This document shows positions 10,601-19,184 of a stretch of DNA of 33,953 bases, piece by piece. This DNA is from an uncultured Saprospiraceae bacterium (GTDB lineage Bacteria > Bacteroidota > Bacteroidia > Chitinophagales > Saprospiraceae), in the NCBI GenBank assembly GCA_937941095.1, contig CALDYJ010000192.1, positions 1 to 33,953 of the forward strand, read 5' to 3'. How positions within the stretch are numbered: the first letter of the stretch is position 1; every line of letters starts with the position of its first letter. Made by a program: the position numbers and the translations under genes. The notes under the pieces were generated by a model, which worked only from the letters and a program-made list of their open reading frames with translations, searched no databases and was not told the origin of the DNA.

Positions 10601-13600
10601 TGACCTTCGTTTCGAAAGGAAAATCTTTTGCCGTATAAAATTCATTTACTTGAAAACCTGTTGCGGTTCGTTCCGTAATTCCATCAGGTTTTATATCTGC
10701 AACAGTAACTTTTGCATAGCCTACTGAAGCAGAAGGATAAAAGCTTTCACCAATTGGTTTCTCAATGTAATGTTCATTATCTGGAGCTAAAAACCTTGAT
10801 TCATTAAATCCTATAGGCTGCTTGAAGGGGTTCTCATCATTTCCCAAAAGTGGTTCATAGGTAGCTACTCCTGTGCTTTGAGAAATCGTCTCCCCGTTTT
10901 CTAATGTCACCTCTTCTTCATAAAAATATCGTTGACCATAACTAGAATCATCTGCAGCACTACCACTGCCTTTAATGGTAGACCATTCATCTGATAGGCT
11001 GAGTTTTGACACTCTACAACCTCCCCCCTTTTTCTTTAATTTTGGGTTCATCAACCTGACCCACGATTTTTCTGGAGTAGTTGATTTTGCATAGCCTTCT
11101 TCAGCTAGGCTTCTATTGAATCCACGAATCATTCTAGGAATCTCTTTGGTAAAAACGCCTGCTAATTGTTTGATGAGTTTTTCTCTAGCATCATTTCCAT
11201 AAGCATTTCCAGGATAAACTAAATCTGGTAATTGTAGTCTAGCCATTTGCCATGCTGCTTTAGCAATTGGGCTAACGGTTCCATTATCACTTTCGTTTTC
11301 ATCATACCCTACTCCTTTTAGTTTTATCCATGCATAATTGGCTGGATTATTACTATTGCCATTAAACCACATTCCATAATCTTCATACTCTGCATAGCCA
11401 GGTACAAATTCGCTAGCATTTTTGATGTTTACCAAAGCTCTGAAATATATTTTATCACCAAGATCTTTTAAATATTGCTGATAAAATTCTTCTTTGCTTA
11501 AAGTAGGGACAGCTTCATCATCTATTTTTAACACCATATAATTGTTAAAAACTCGGGACCCCACAATGGGAGAGCCTGTTATCAAATTGTCAGATAATGT
11601 AACTAATGAATTTGGAACCTCATGATCAAAACCAGCCAACTTAAACATTTGGCAAGCTCTTTTGTCTTGTACAAAAGCATAATCATCAGCTTCATATTCT
11701 ACATTGATTTTTCCGCCTGAGGGTAAAGTAATCGTGGATAAATTCCAAAGACTTGCATTTTGATTTGCTAAATCTTCCTCTTGTTCAGCATAAGGCCAAT
11801 CAGAATTGCTTAAACCATAATTGTTAGCAGAAGAAGTTATGCCCCCAGGATAATAAGTTAATCCATCAAGCTCTGGTTTAAAATTGCCCCATCTATCTTG
11901 AGATCTTCTATCATAAAATACTTCGGTACCATTCTCGTCTAGCGTATTGTAATCAAAAAGGTATTTTGAAAATTCTCCTTTTTTAGAACTACCATAAGTG
12001 AAGTATAACTTTTTTAGGGTGAGCTTACCAGTATCAGTAGTGTCAAAATTATTTTCAACTCCCTTGCATAAAGTATAATCGTATTCAAAATGAACAGTTT
12101 TGAGAGGAATGGCTGAAGAGCCCTCTTCAGCTAAGTCATTTTTTGCAAAATATTCAATGCGGTCTAGTTTTTTATTCTTGTCTTCTGCTGCTGAATGATT
12201 AGTAGTACCCAAGTTATTATCAACTCCTTTGGCATCATGACGCTCAGAAGTATAAAACAAGGCGATGTGAGTTCTTGATTCTATCGATTGCAGATACCAA
12301 AGTTCTTTTTCACCATAAGTATAGTTGGCTTTGTTATCAAATTGATTTGACTTAAACCCTTCATTGAAATTTGCTATTCCTTTGTTCCCTGGGTTTTTGC
12401 GATAAGGCAAGCGCCAGTTATAATTATCTCTGTCTTCAGACAAAGGACCTGCTGTGCAATTATAATTCATTTTCACCCAAGTCCCGTAATCATCATCAGA
12501 AGGACCATCCCCAGTCAAATCTGAATAGTCTGGAGAAAGGACTTCGGTCAATAAATGTGAGTATGTATAAGCTGGCAAAATTTCTCTAGATACAAAATCA
12601 TCTATCCCCTTAGGAGTACTTGGCAATAACTCTGCTGCTTCGTATTCTACTATGTTATCTCTACCAGCTTCTAAAGAATCTGTATTAAAAATTGTTTCTT
12701 CCTGTACAATATTGAAAGTAGGTTGACCATAAATATACCTCATCCCATCTGGTCGCAAAACAGCATATTCAAAAATCTGATTGCTACTGATTTCCAGCGT
12801 ATCCATGTAATGCAAAATATCGAAAGAATCTTTTTCAAGTGCTCCATTGATATCTAGTCCAACTTTATAATTATAAATTTCTTTGTCGGTATTTTCAAAA
12901 TAAGCATCTCTAAAAGTTTTAGCATACGTCATTTGATTTCTAAAAGCTCTTTTATCCTGAACTTCCTTAATGACTTGGCTACCATTCTTCAAATTAGCAT
13001 TTAGTACATGCTTATTGATATCAAAAGCTAAAGGTTCAAATCCTCCAAGATTCTCAAAACGGTCCCGATCAGAAGACAATTCACCTATTTGTTTGAAGTA
13101 TGATTTTTCAAATAATTTTTTATCAATGGGATCACTCGGTTCACTCGTTTGTTTATACTTTGATATGGCTAGATTGTCTTTTGACCATATTCCTGCTTTC
13201 GATTCTAGCTCTTGAATAGATACATTTGCGCCTGATTTAAAAGTAATAGGAGATGCAGGAACTCCAATATCTACTCCTACCGAAGCTGCATCACTTGTAT
13301 TATAAACACTCGGATCAGTCACATAAGACAATTGGTTTCTAAAGCTTCTGAAGGCTCCTCCCATACCCTGACCAGTGATGCTGAAGACATCATTGGTTAA
13401 ATTAGTCAATGGTAAAACTCCTGATCCTTCAAAAAATGGACCGTCTTTCTCTCGATTAAAATCCAATAAATCTCTTCTTGGATTGGCTAAGTGCTGGTTA
13501 TTATAACCATAAGCATTAAATTTTTGGTTGCCATGAATATTATGGCTACTATACGAGCCTAAGATGCTAGCACTCCCATTTATAAATGGGATTTCTAAAC

Positions 13601-14459
13601 CTGGATTTAATTCGAGACTAAACGCCAATGAATTTGAATTGAAATCACTTTTAGTAATGTAAGATGGCGTATTAAAATTCACCAAAGAACTATTTATCGG
13701 ATTACTTTGGTTTCCCAAATAGACATTTTTGGAATCATAGAAAGATGATTTTGCAAACGATTTACTAAAAGTTAATTCTGTCAAACCTTCCCTTGAGTTA
13801 TAAGGTGCACCAATATTAATGTTTCCTATTACATTCTTTTTCTTACTAATTTGATAATTCGAACTCAAAGAAGGTGTAATAGAAATTCCGTTTTCTAAAT
13901 CGACACCTAAACTTGTATTCAAAGAAAAAGCACCCATGTCGATGATGTCAAGGTTAATGTTAGCAGAACCCAAAACACTTAATCCTTTGTATGAGTTGTG
14001 TTTAATGCCAACGCCTAAGCTTAATCCTTTTGGCAAACCAAATGCTTCAACATTTGCCTTCGCCAAAAAAGAAACTGATTCATTCTTCTTTCGGTGTACT
14101 TCTTTGCGAATCAAATCCCCAGAAAAATCATCAGGTATACCACGCATGTTTCTATTTACACTACCAGCATTTAAATTCCAACCTAATCCTACCCAAGAAG
14201 CTTCTTGTTCCATTCCGACCCCGGCATGATAAGCTATATTTATGGGATAGCCTCCAACATCTAATAATGGGATGTTATAGTTAAAATCTCCAGAAAATAG
14301 GTCTACCATTTCTGTTGTTCCTACAGGTTCAAAACTTTGGACCTCTGGTTGACTAGGACCAGAAGTAAGTGCTAAACTTACTGCAGGAAACGACACCTGA
14401 AAAAATATCAGGAATGCCATCACAATCGCAATTTTCTTATTTAAGCTATTTCTTCTCAT
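7617..14459 (-). CDS. Giant RHS-type exported protein with von Willebrand A and jelly-roll domains
   Basis: 2280 residues from the ATG at 14459; the frame extends to a TTG at 14489, but the ATG follows the previous stop by 20 bases and starts a good signal peptide (MRRNSLNKKIAIVMAFLIFF). The mature N-terminus has the hallmark of Bacteroidota RHS-associated proteins: FSGDFNYNIPLLDVGGYPIN, then WVGLGWNLNAGSVNR. Residues about 1695 to 1850 form a vWA domain with a complete metal site (DISGS, the threonine of STNLDTSL, and TDAS). Residues about 2040 to 2216 look like a jelly-roll carbohydrate-binding module (ending AYFDDLRIYPF). The C-terminus (YEYDQEWNLVRVKKETERGI, then NENRQS) is the usual ending of this family, and no toxin domain follows. 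It is paired with the downstream RHS gene at 1 to 6884, recalling TcB plus TcC. It is probably a surface-exposed or secreted shell or adhesin; the function is inferred. Confidence 0.92.
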   Translation of the reverse strand: MRRNSLNKKIAIVMAFLIFFQVSFPAVSLALTSGPSQPEVQSFEPVGTTEMVDLFSGDFNYNIPLLDVGGYPINIAYHAGVGMEQEASWVGLGWNLNAGSVNRNMRGIPDDFSGDLIRKEVHRKKNESVSFLAKANVEAFGLPKGLSLGVGIKHNSYKGLSVLGSANINLDIIDMGAFSLNTSLGVDLENGISITPSLSSNYQISKKKNVIGNINIGAPYNSREGLTELTFSKSFAKSSFYDSKNVYLGNQSNPINSSLVNFNTPSYITKSDFNSNSLAFSLELNPGLEIPFINGSASILGSYSSHNIHGNQKFNAYGYNNQHLANPRRDLLDFNREKDGPFFEGSGVLPLTNLTNDVFSITGQGMGGAFRSFRNQLSYVTDPSVYNTSDAASVGVDIGVPASPITFKSGANVSIQELESKAGIWSKDNLAISKYKQTSEPSDPIDKKLFEKSYFKQIGELSSDRDRFENLGGFEPLAFDINKHVLNANLKNGSQVIKEVQDKRAFRNQMTYAKTFRDAYFENTDKEIYNYKVGLDINGALEKDSFDILHYMDTLEISSNQIFEYAVLRPDGMRYIYGQPTFNIVQEETIFNTDSLEAGRDNIVEYEAAELLPSTPKGIDDFVSREILPAYTYSHLLTEVLSPDYSDLTGDGPSDDDYGTWVKMNYNCTAGPLSEDRDNYNWRLPYRKNPGNKGIANFNEGFKSNQFDNKANYTYGEKELWYLQSIESRTHIALFYTSERHDAKGVDNNLGTTNHSAAEDKNKKLDRIEYFAKNDLAEEGSSAIPLKTVHFEYDYTLCKGVENNFDTTDTGKLTLKKLYFTYGSSKKGEFSKYLFDYNTLDENGTEVFYDRRSQDRWGNFKPELDGLTYYPGGITSSANNYGLSNSDWPYAEQEEDLANQNASLWNLSTITLPSGGKINVEYEADDYAFVQDKRACQMFKLAGFDHEVPNSLVTLSDNLITGSPIVGSRVFNNYMVLKIDDEAVPTLSKEEFYQQYLKDLGDKIYFRALVNIKNASEFVPGYAEYEDYGMWFNGNSNNPANYAWIKLKGVGYDENESDNGTVSPIAKAAWQMARLQLPDLVYPGNAYGNDAREKLIKQLAGVFTKEIPRMIRGFNRSLAEEGYAKSTTPEKSWVRLMNPKLKKKGGGCRVSKLSLSDEWSTIKGSGSAADDSSYGQRYFYEEEVTLENGETISQSTGVATYEPLLGNDENPFKQPIGFNESRFLAPDNEHYIEKPIGESFYPSASVGYAKVTVADIKPDGITERTATGFQVNEFYTAKDFPFETKVNQGEVYKDKPSVINQILNFRSRDYVTASKGYSIILNDMHGKPKSTWAYGGYLPVANEKIDFTQSINENKISGMEYIYRTDAENKLDNNVDVVKADGSVEKSIVGIESDLALDFREHDSKTTNIAVDVNFDTWIFPLPFPVTIVVPTVWGSYGDQATRFRSAVTTKLINQHGLLKKVRAFDQGSIIETENLAYDAQTGEVLLSSVNNEFKKTGGDNNPLLSEDNLIYNMSYPAHWAYKGMQQASQNIGMKIKLTATANGEIALPNADKLFYPGDELSALGKFEYSIFFFNAPAKFWVKEVSATGLKLVNRQGELLTTSYKHRDNFDTEPDWDVTVVRSGYRNQQSQAIGGMASLENPIEKIFNGTTSGFDSLSHQAEDLKILDVSALEYDDDWDTYCGNNTRGNGVQPVELELCTECADVIFVVDISGSVNDMEFEYMKHDITTTIDQLALQAEGDFRYAIVYFDTKAKLIEEFSSDPNISSALVKPTTSFSTNLDTSLVLMEPWLSDSSKLLLRPNCGLNVAIFTDASSSEMNGEADDFEGSILLKDTHNAILSMVRYRTSTSGDSEGASVASPGWTYNGTVDQNFYDSDQKPRRFIGTQFGSIIPNIASELNCFDTIVYENVNLPIICGVNDGDVINPFVNGIKGNWRVKGNYSHNIVDRVQASVASFNGVGTFEKGYFSEFDQFWNKPTSGSLWTKDSSNYINGGEITIYNPYGESLEQKDALGNYSAVLIGYDKKLAIAAGANTQYQEMAFDGFEEYDFYADPSICHANYHMNLNASNSLSTTESHTGYYSFHLPAGQVSNKLFSIDCLLPNTNSYTQCPYEINKCEDCLTGFNPIYDTIPGADNRFVLDAWVKTTDDLATINIGVKPFMGTQVDYVFSPKNSAIDGWKRIYEVFEWEQNTDLFSVTFNNAAGNGDAYFDDLRIYPFEANMKSYVYHPSSLKLMAELDENNHASFYEYDQEWNLVRVKKETERGIVTLNENRQSQRIDRTN

Positions 14460-14479
14460 GCTTAATGTTTTTTTATTTT

Positions 14480-15097
14480 TTATTGACAAACATCCTCAGC
14501 TACAAACCTAAAATTTAGCATACCTATGCCAAATCTTTCTGCATCAAATTGGATCGTCCAACTTTCTTCTTTACATAATTTTTCTGCAATACCCTCTTTC
14601 GCGAAACCAATTTCAATTTGTGCATATGGCGCTAAGTCAAAATTTCTTTCAAAATGAGTAAAGCTACAAGCTAAAGTATCTGTTGAAGTGCAGAGGGAAA
14701 TATCTTCCTCTATTCCAAATGATAGATAATTTATAAGCTCTTGATATCCTGCTTGATTTTGTATCATTTTCTTTAAAAGTCCTTTTCCATCTAAGTTTTC
14801 CATCTTCAAACTGTAGTTGCTATAAGCTTGATAGTGTCGCTTTAATTCTTTAAACTCATGAGAACTATGTTCACCATTTGCGCTTTGTTTAATAGCCATT
14901 AGTCTAGGCGAACAATAAGTCAGGTCAAAGCTTAGATCACCAAAGGTTTTAGATTGAATAAATGTTCCATTACCACTTTTAACTTTGGATAAATAATTCT
15001 CTGATCTATGATTACCCATTAATAAATGGATACTTAAGAATAATAATCCTGCAACGCCAATGGAAAAGTAAAATTTATTGCTCTTGATTAACATCAT
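14480..15097 (-). CDS. Small membrane-anchored or exported protein, unknown
   Basis: 205 residues. Residues 9 to 27 (YFSIGVAGLLFLSIHLLMG) form a membrane segment after a basic start, so the protein is exported or anchored with its bulk in the periplasm. The remainder has a few cysteines (a CTSTDTLACSF stretch and one near the very C-terminus, EDVCQ) that could form disulfides. No family recognised. Its start overlaps the stop of the Skp-like gene by ATGA, and its stop lies 20 bases before the vWA-RHS gene, so it is very likely co-translated with both. Its position directly before the giant RHS gene hints at a specific helper for that protein. The ATG at 15094 is an alternative start. Confidence 0.75.
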   Translation of the reverse strand: MMLIKSNKFYFSIGVAGLLFLSIHLLMGNHRSENYLSKVKSGNGTFIQSKTFGDLSFDLTYCSPRLMAIKQSANGEHSSHEFKELKRHYQAYSNYSLKMENLDGKGLLKKMIQNQAGYQELINYLSFGIEEDISLCTSTDTLACSFTHFERNFDLAPYAQIEIGFAKEGIAEKLCKEESWTIQFDAERFGIGMLNFRFVAEDVCQ

Positions 15098-15597
15098 GGT
15101 ATTCCATTGTATTTATTATTAATAAACATTAATACTTCATCCGTTACGTCAAGCGTCGAATTGACATAAATAAGCTCTCCTCCATTCATCGAGCCATGGA
15201 TTAAATCGTATTTTTCTAATGCTCCAAATTCACCCAAATATTGGTTCAACTGGTTCCAAATTTGTTGTTCAAGTTCATATTTAACTTGATCTTTCGACTC
15301 TTGGATTTTTTTAATTTTTAATGCGAGTAGATTTGATGCTTGTACCCGGTCATTGGTTGAAGGATCTTTATGTACTGATGTCATGACCTTATTTAAACTA
15401 TCTAATTTTAGATCATGCTGTTTTACTAATTGTGTATACTTTCCATTCACTTCTTTCGTCATTTCAAATGAACGGAACATTTCTTCCATATCAACTACTG
15501 CTACATCTAGTGACTGTTTTTTATCTAGTATACAGAAACCAAAACCAAAGATTATGAGCAGCCCGAGGCTCAAAAAATAATTCATGTAATTTTTCAT
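15094..15597 (-). CDS. Membrane-anchored OmpH/Skp-like periplasmic chaperone
   Basis: 167 residues. An N-terminal hydrophobic segment (YFLSLGLLIIFGFGFCIL) is followed by the Skp/OmpH layout: a short strand with VAVVDMEEMFRSFEMTKEV, a long charged helical hairpin (about residues 45 to 125), and a C-terminal strand region with GGELIYVNSTLDVTDEVL and INNKYNG. This ending is typical of Bacteroidota OmpH family members. Skp proteins hold unfolded outer-membrane proteins in the periplasm. The first segment lacks a clear cleavage site and may anchor the protein in the inner membrane. The gene overlaps both neighbours by ATGA, so it is embedded in the operon that also encodes a large beta-barrel protein. 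A dedicated chaperone for that barrel or for the RHS proteins is a reasonable inference. Confidence 0.85.
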   Translation of the reverse strand: MKNYMNYFLSLGLLIIFGFGFCILDKKQSLDVAVVDMEEMFRSFEMTKEVNGKYTQLVKQHDLKLDSLNKVMTSVHKDPSTNDRVQASNLLALKIKKIQESKDQVKYELEQQIWNQLNQYLGEFGALEKYDLIHGSMNGGELIYVNSTLDVTDEVLMFINNKYNGIP

Positions 15598-16694
15598 AGC
15601 GTTTGTTTAAATTTTATTTTATATTCTTTTCCTTGGTCAATCACAATCAAGGTATAAACCTCATCGGCTACTACGAAAGAGCTTAAGTCCAATTGAAAAA
15701 AACTTTTCCCTGAACTAAGTTTTAATGGAGCAATAAAATTGCTTTGTGAATGGACTAAACTTCCATCTTCAGAAATTATCTCTATATTAGGATCACTTAC
15801 ATTGTGTTCGTTATCCCATACAAAATTTAAATCATTTCCTGAGAAGACATGCAATTCATCATAGGATTCTAAATTGACTTTTACATAATTTATTTCTGTA
15901 TTGCTCCTGGATTCACCTTGTTTAAAACTAAATTCCCATACATCACTTGTTGCAATTACATTTATACCTTCTAAGGCTTGTACTTGCCAGTAGTAAAAAT
16001 TGTCCTTGTCAAAAGCTGGAAAATTAAGTTCATAAGAAAGGTAGTTTTGTGGGACTGCACGAATTTTAAAAAATTCTCTTTCACTTTCTATATTTCTTCT
16101 CCCTTTTGATATTGGCTCCTTAGATTCGATCCATTTGATTTTATAAACAATATTCTTGAGATGAGATGAAGCAACTGCAGTCCAATTAAAAATGGGATAT
16201 TCTTCATCAACTTTTTGTCCATTAAATGGATAAATTAAAAGTAAATCTTGCGTACTTATTTTTTCGAATGGGCTACACTCCTTTGAAATCGGAACCCTTT
16301 CTACATTCAAAAGCTCAACACAATACGTATACTTTCCTTGTGGAAAGCTAAAATTATTTTGAAGCATTCCTCTAAAAGAGGTATTCGCATTTACCATATT
16401 TAATTTAGAACCATTGGCTCCTATAAGCGAAGTAGAAAAATGGATGCCTCTATTTAAGGAGAGTACATCAGATCTTAATTTAGCAACAACACCTTCGTTT
16501 TCTTTATTAATGACAATTTGAACAAAGCCCTTGAATTCCTGCTGCTGAGCATTAATTTGAAATTGCAACAGTTGATTTAAAGAAATCTGATAATGCCTCT
16601 TACCCATTGGATTCAAATCTAAACTTACATTTTGAGCATAGGTAACATGACTTAATGAAAAACCTAATAGGAAGAGTAGAAAAATATTTTTCAT
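15594..16694 (-). CDS. Exported FN3-like domain protein
   Basis: 366 residues from the ATG at 16694; the frame reaches back to a TTG at 16718, but the ATG opens directly into a signal peptide (MKNIFLLFLLGFSLSHVTYA, then Q). Residues about 25 to 145 form a beta-rich domain ending in a two-cysteine loop (CVELLNVERVPISKEC), which resembles the N-terminal domain of the preceding barrel protein. Next comes a fibronectin III-like module starting LLLIYPFNGQKVDEEYPIFN and containing FYYWQVQA and WEFSF, a layout common in Bacteroidota surface proteins. A final beta-rich domain of about 80 residues follows. There is no T9SS tail. It ends with an ATGA overlap onto the Skp-like gene. It is probably a periplasmic or surface scaffold component that partners the barrel. 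Confidence 0.85.
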   Translation of the reverse strand: MKNIFLLFLLGFSLSHVTYAQNVSLDLNPMGKRHYQISLNQLLQFQINAQQQEFKGFVQIVINKENEGVVAKLRSDVLSLNRGIHFSTSLIGANGSKLNMVNANTSFRGMLQNNFSFPQGKYTYCVELLNVERVPISKECSPFEKISTQDLLLIYPFNGQKVDEEYPIFNWTAVASSHLKNIVYKIKWIESKEPISKGRRNIESEREFFKIRAVPQNYLSYELNFPAFDKDNFYYWQVQALEGINVIATSDVWEFSFKQGESRSNTEINYVKVNLESYDELHVFSGNDLNFVWDNEHNVSDPNIEIISEDGSLVHSQSNFIAPLKLSSGKSFFQLDLSSFVVADEVYTLIVIDQGKEYKIKFKQTL

Positions 16695-16714
16695 AATTAT
16701 TAATTTAATACAAT

Positions 16715-19174
16715 TCAAAATCTATAATTCAGCCTTGCATTGTAAGCTGGAGTATATTCATTCTCTATTACACCATTCTGTTTTAAAAATGATTGCAATG
16801 AGTGTGAATTTATATTTAGGGTAACAGTAAAGTCTTTCAACAAATCATACACTGCATCTAAACTGTATCCAAATTCATCCATTCCGTTTCGACTTAAAAA
16901 TTGTAGTCCAGGACTTATGTTTAATGCTCTGTATTCAATTGGAAATTTTATACTAAAAGATCTTTCAGATTCATTTTCCCCAGTTTCACTTTCTAATGTA
17001 TGCTGGTTGTAAGCAATACTTGTTCTCATGAATTTATTCCAAGTAATCTCTTGACTAATTAAGAATGAACTAGTTTTGGTATTTAAAGAATCAGTATTTG
17101 ATTGATTATTAATGAAATTTAGATTGGCAAAAGATTGAAGATTTATCTCAGCAATTTTATAACTCTTAGCAAAATTTATGTTTTGAAAGATGGTATTCAT
17201 TTCAAAGGTCCCAAGCGTACTTGTAGTTTGGTTGAGTACATAATTGATCATGGGCAATTTCTTTACTGCTAAAGAGATAATAATGCCAGCGGAAATTGCT
17301 TTTCTTTCCAATTGATTAAGCACATCATTTACACCATTTTTCTGCACTAATGCGTTAACTCCAATATTCAGTTCCTTTAAAACCGAATAATTTAAATTGG
17401 TAGAAAACTCCGCAGAATTATTTACCAAATAAGGATTGTTAATGTCTTTATATTCAGAACCAAAATAGGTTCCTTCGGCATGAAAATTAAACTTCCCATT
17501 TAGTGCCATGGCATCATGACCTATTTTAAGTGCTGCTATCTCGTTTAGCTGTTTTTGACTTTGATTAAAAGGATCAAATAAGGCAACATCAAAACTTAAA
17601 ACTTGGTTATTTAAAAATGTATAGCTGGATTTATAACCTACTAACATTGAAGATTCTGATTCATTCAATTCTAATCCTTTTTCTTTCCCAGAAATTAAGT
17701 AAATCGAATTTTCAACATTTTCTTTTAATTCATAATTGAGCTCCAAGCCCATTAAGTGTTGGACATTAATACTAGAATCACCTAAAGTAATCAAGTTTCT
17801 ATTTTGCGATTTTCCGTAAAAAGTAGAAAATCCAAATTTCCCAAAATCAAAACCTAGCATTCCACCCTTTAACTGACTATTTTGGAGCACCAAATCTGAA
17901 TAAGCCGGATTTATATTTCCAAACTTTAAGGCCGAAACAGCATTCATGATATATGTGTACTTATCACCTAATCCTTCTTTCTTTAGCAATTCATTAACCT
18001 TCTTAGGATCTTTTAGTATTCTGTCAACCTTATTGACGTATTCTGATTTTAAGTCATTAGCTTTATCTAGGTATTGCTGAGCTTCATCTTGAACATTCAT
18101 TAAATTATCAAAGGCCTTTCGCTTATTAATTAGAGACTCAAACTTTTCTAATTCTTCTATGCTTTCTTGCAGAGCTTGTACCTCAGATCGTAAAGAATCT
18201 AATTTTTCTGTAGAATTACTTTCGTCAACTTGTGCTTGAAGCTTTGAAATTTCTTGATCCAATTTTGTTTTAAGACCATTTTTATAAGCCTCAAGATCTT
18301 CTTCTGGATTAAGGTTTAGTGCTTCTTTATAGAATGGAATACTATCTAATAAATCTAAATCTTTTAGAAAGGAAGGGTTCTCCAAAATTTTTTTCACATA
18401 ATCTTTTCTATCAAGCATTTCTTCATAATCATCAAAGGAATATAAAATGCTATCTATATTCTCATTTATTTTAGGTTGTATTTTATTCAGGATTATTCTT
18501 TTCCACTCATTCACATCAAAGAAAACTGACCCATTGGCAAGGCTATAATCAAAAAAGGGATCCTTGGAATTCTGCACATATCCCTGAAACTTAATAGGAA
18601 TTTCTTTCACTCTGAGTTCGCCAGCATAATCCAATAAATATCGATCTTGACCAAACTTACTTGAGGGGAAAGCTTCTACTTGCATGCTAGTATTAAGATC
18701 TAATACTTTTTTTAGCTTCGATGTTTTTGACTTTGCAAGCTCTTCTTTCAGTACTGCTTTTGAATTATTAGAAGCAACAAGATCAAAACATGATAAACCA
18801 AGTGGTAGCTTTTGTTTAACAGAAACCAATTGAAAACAAACAGTATTAGAATTTAAAGTTTCCCAAGGAAAAGAAGCCGTTGAAAATATTTCATTTAAAT
18901 CAAAAGAATGAAGTTCATCACTAATAATAATCTTTTGAGAACTAGCTAACAGTTTTTGTTGAAAACGGTCACTATAAATTTTCAATTCACATTCTCCATT
19001 AAATTTGGTAAAATTTTTTATTTGCAAGACTAAGCCATCTATAGAAAGATTATCATTCTTCACATTAGGGCTCGAAGAAAGCCTAAAACCTATCTGAGCA
19101 GATAATTTATTATTTATTGTTCCCAAAATTATGATGTTGAGTATGATGTATTTTATGATAGATCTATTTGTCAA
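16715..19174 (-). CDS. Large outer-membrane beta-barrel protein with periplasmic coiled coil
   Basis: 819 residues. The frame has no ATG near its beginning: the only sensible start is a TTG at 19174, 10 bases after the preceding stop, which gives a signal peptide (IIKYIILNIIILGTINNKLS). Residues about 27 to 135 form a beta domain with a two-cysteine loop like that of the next gene. Residues about 288 to 395 are strongly charged and heptad-like (ISKLQAQVDESNSTEKLDSL), indicating a long coiled coil. Residues about 420 to 819 alternate polar and hydrophobic residues as beta-barrel strands do, and the chain ends in YRF, the terminal aromatic expected for outer-membrane barrels. No TonB box or plug domain was recognised. 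In context it is the best candidate for the operon's outer-membrane channel or anchor. The family is not identified. Confidence 0.85.
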   Translation of the reverse strand: MTNRSIIKYIILNIIILGTINNKLSAQIGFRLSSSPNVKNDNLSIDGLVLQIKNFTKFNGECELKIYSDRFQQKLLASSQKIIISDELHSFDLNEIFSTASFPWETLNSNTVCFQLVSVKQKLPLGLSCFDLVASNNSKAVLKEELAKSKTSKLKKVLDLNTSMQVEAFPSSKFGQDRYLLDYAGELRVKEIPIKFQGYVQNSKDPFFDYSLANGSVFFDVNEWKRIILNKIQPKINENIDSILYSFDDYEEMLDRKDYVKKILENPSFLKDLDLLDSIPFYKEALNLNPEEDLEAYKNGLKTKLDQEISKLQAQVDESNSTEKLDSLRSEVQALQESIEELEKFESLINKRKAFDNLMNVQDEAQQYLDKANDLKSEYVNKVDRILKDPKKVNELLKKEGLGDKYTYIMNAVSALKFGNINPAYSDLVLQNSQLKGGMLGFDFGKFGFSTFYGKSQNRNLITLGDSSINVQHLMGLELNYELKENVENSIYLISGKEKGLELNESESSMLVGYKSSYTFLNNQVLSFDVALFDPFNQSQKQLNEIAALKIGHDAMALNGKFNFHAEGTYFGSEYKDINNPYLVNNSAEFSTNLNYSVLKELNIGVNALVQKNGVNDVLNQLERKAISAGIIISLAVKKLPMINYVLNQTTSTLGTFEMNTIFQNINFAKSYKIAEINLQSFANLNFINNQSNTDSLNTKTSSFLISQEITWNKFMRTSIAYNQHTLESETGENESERSFSIKFPIEYRALNISPGLQFLSRNGMDEFGYSLDAVYDLLKDFTVTLNINSHSLQSFLKQNGVIENEYTPAYNARLNYRF

Positions 19175-19184
19175 AAAATTTAAT

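Noticed and set aside
8547-14284. Open frames of 60 to 97 codons on the plus strand within the vWA-RHS gene
   Set aside because: They lie opposite a continuous 2280-residue coding frame with recognisable domains and encode no known motif.
14460-14489. TTG start extending the vWA-RHS protein by 10 residues
   Set aside because: The ATG at 14459 gives a clean signal peptide and avoids overlap with the preceding gene; the extension only adds polar residues before it.
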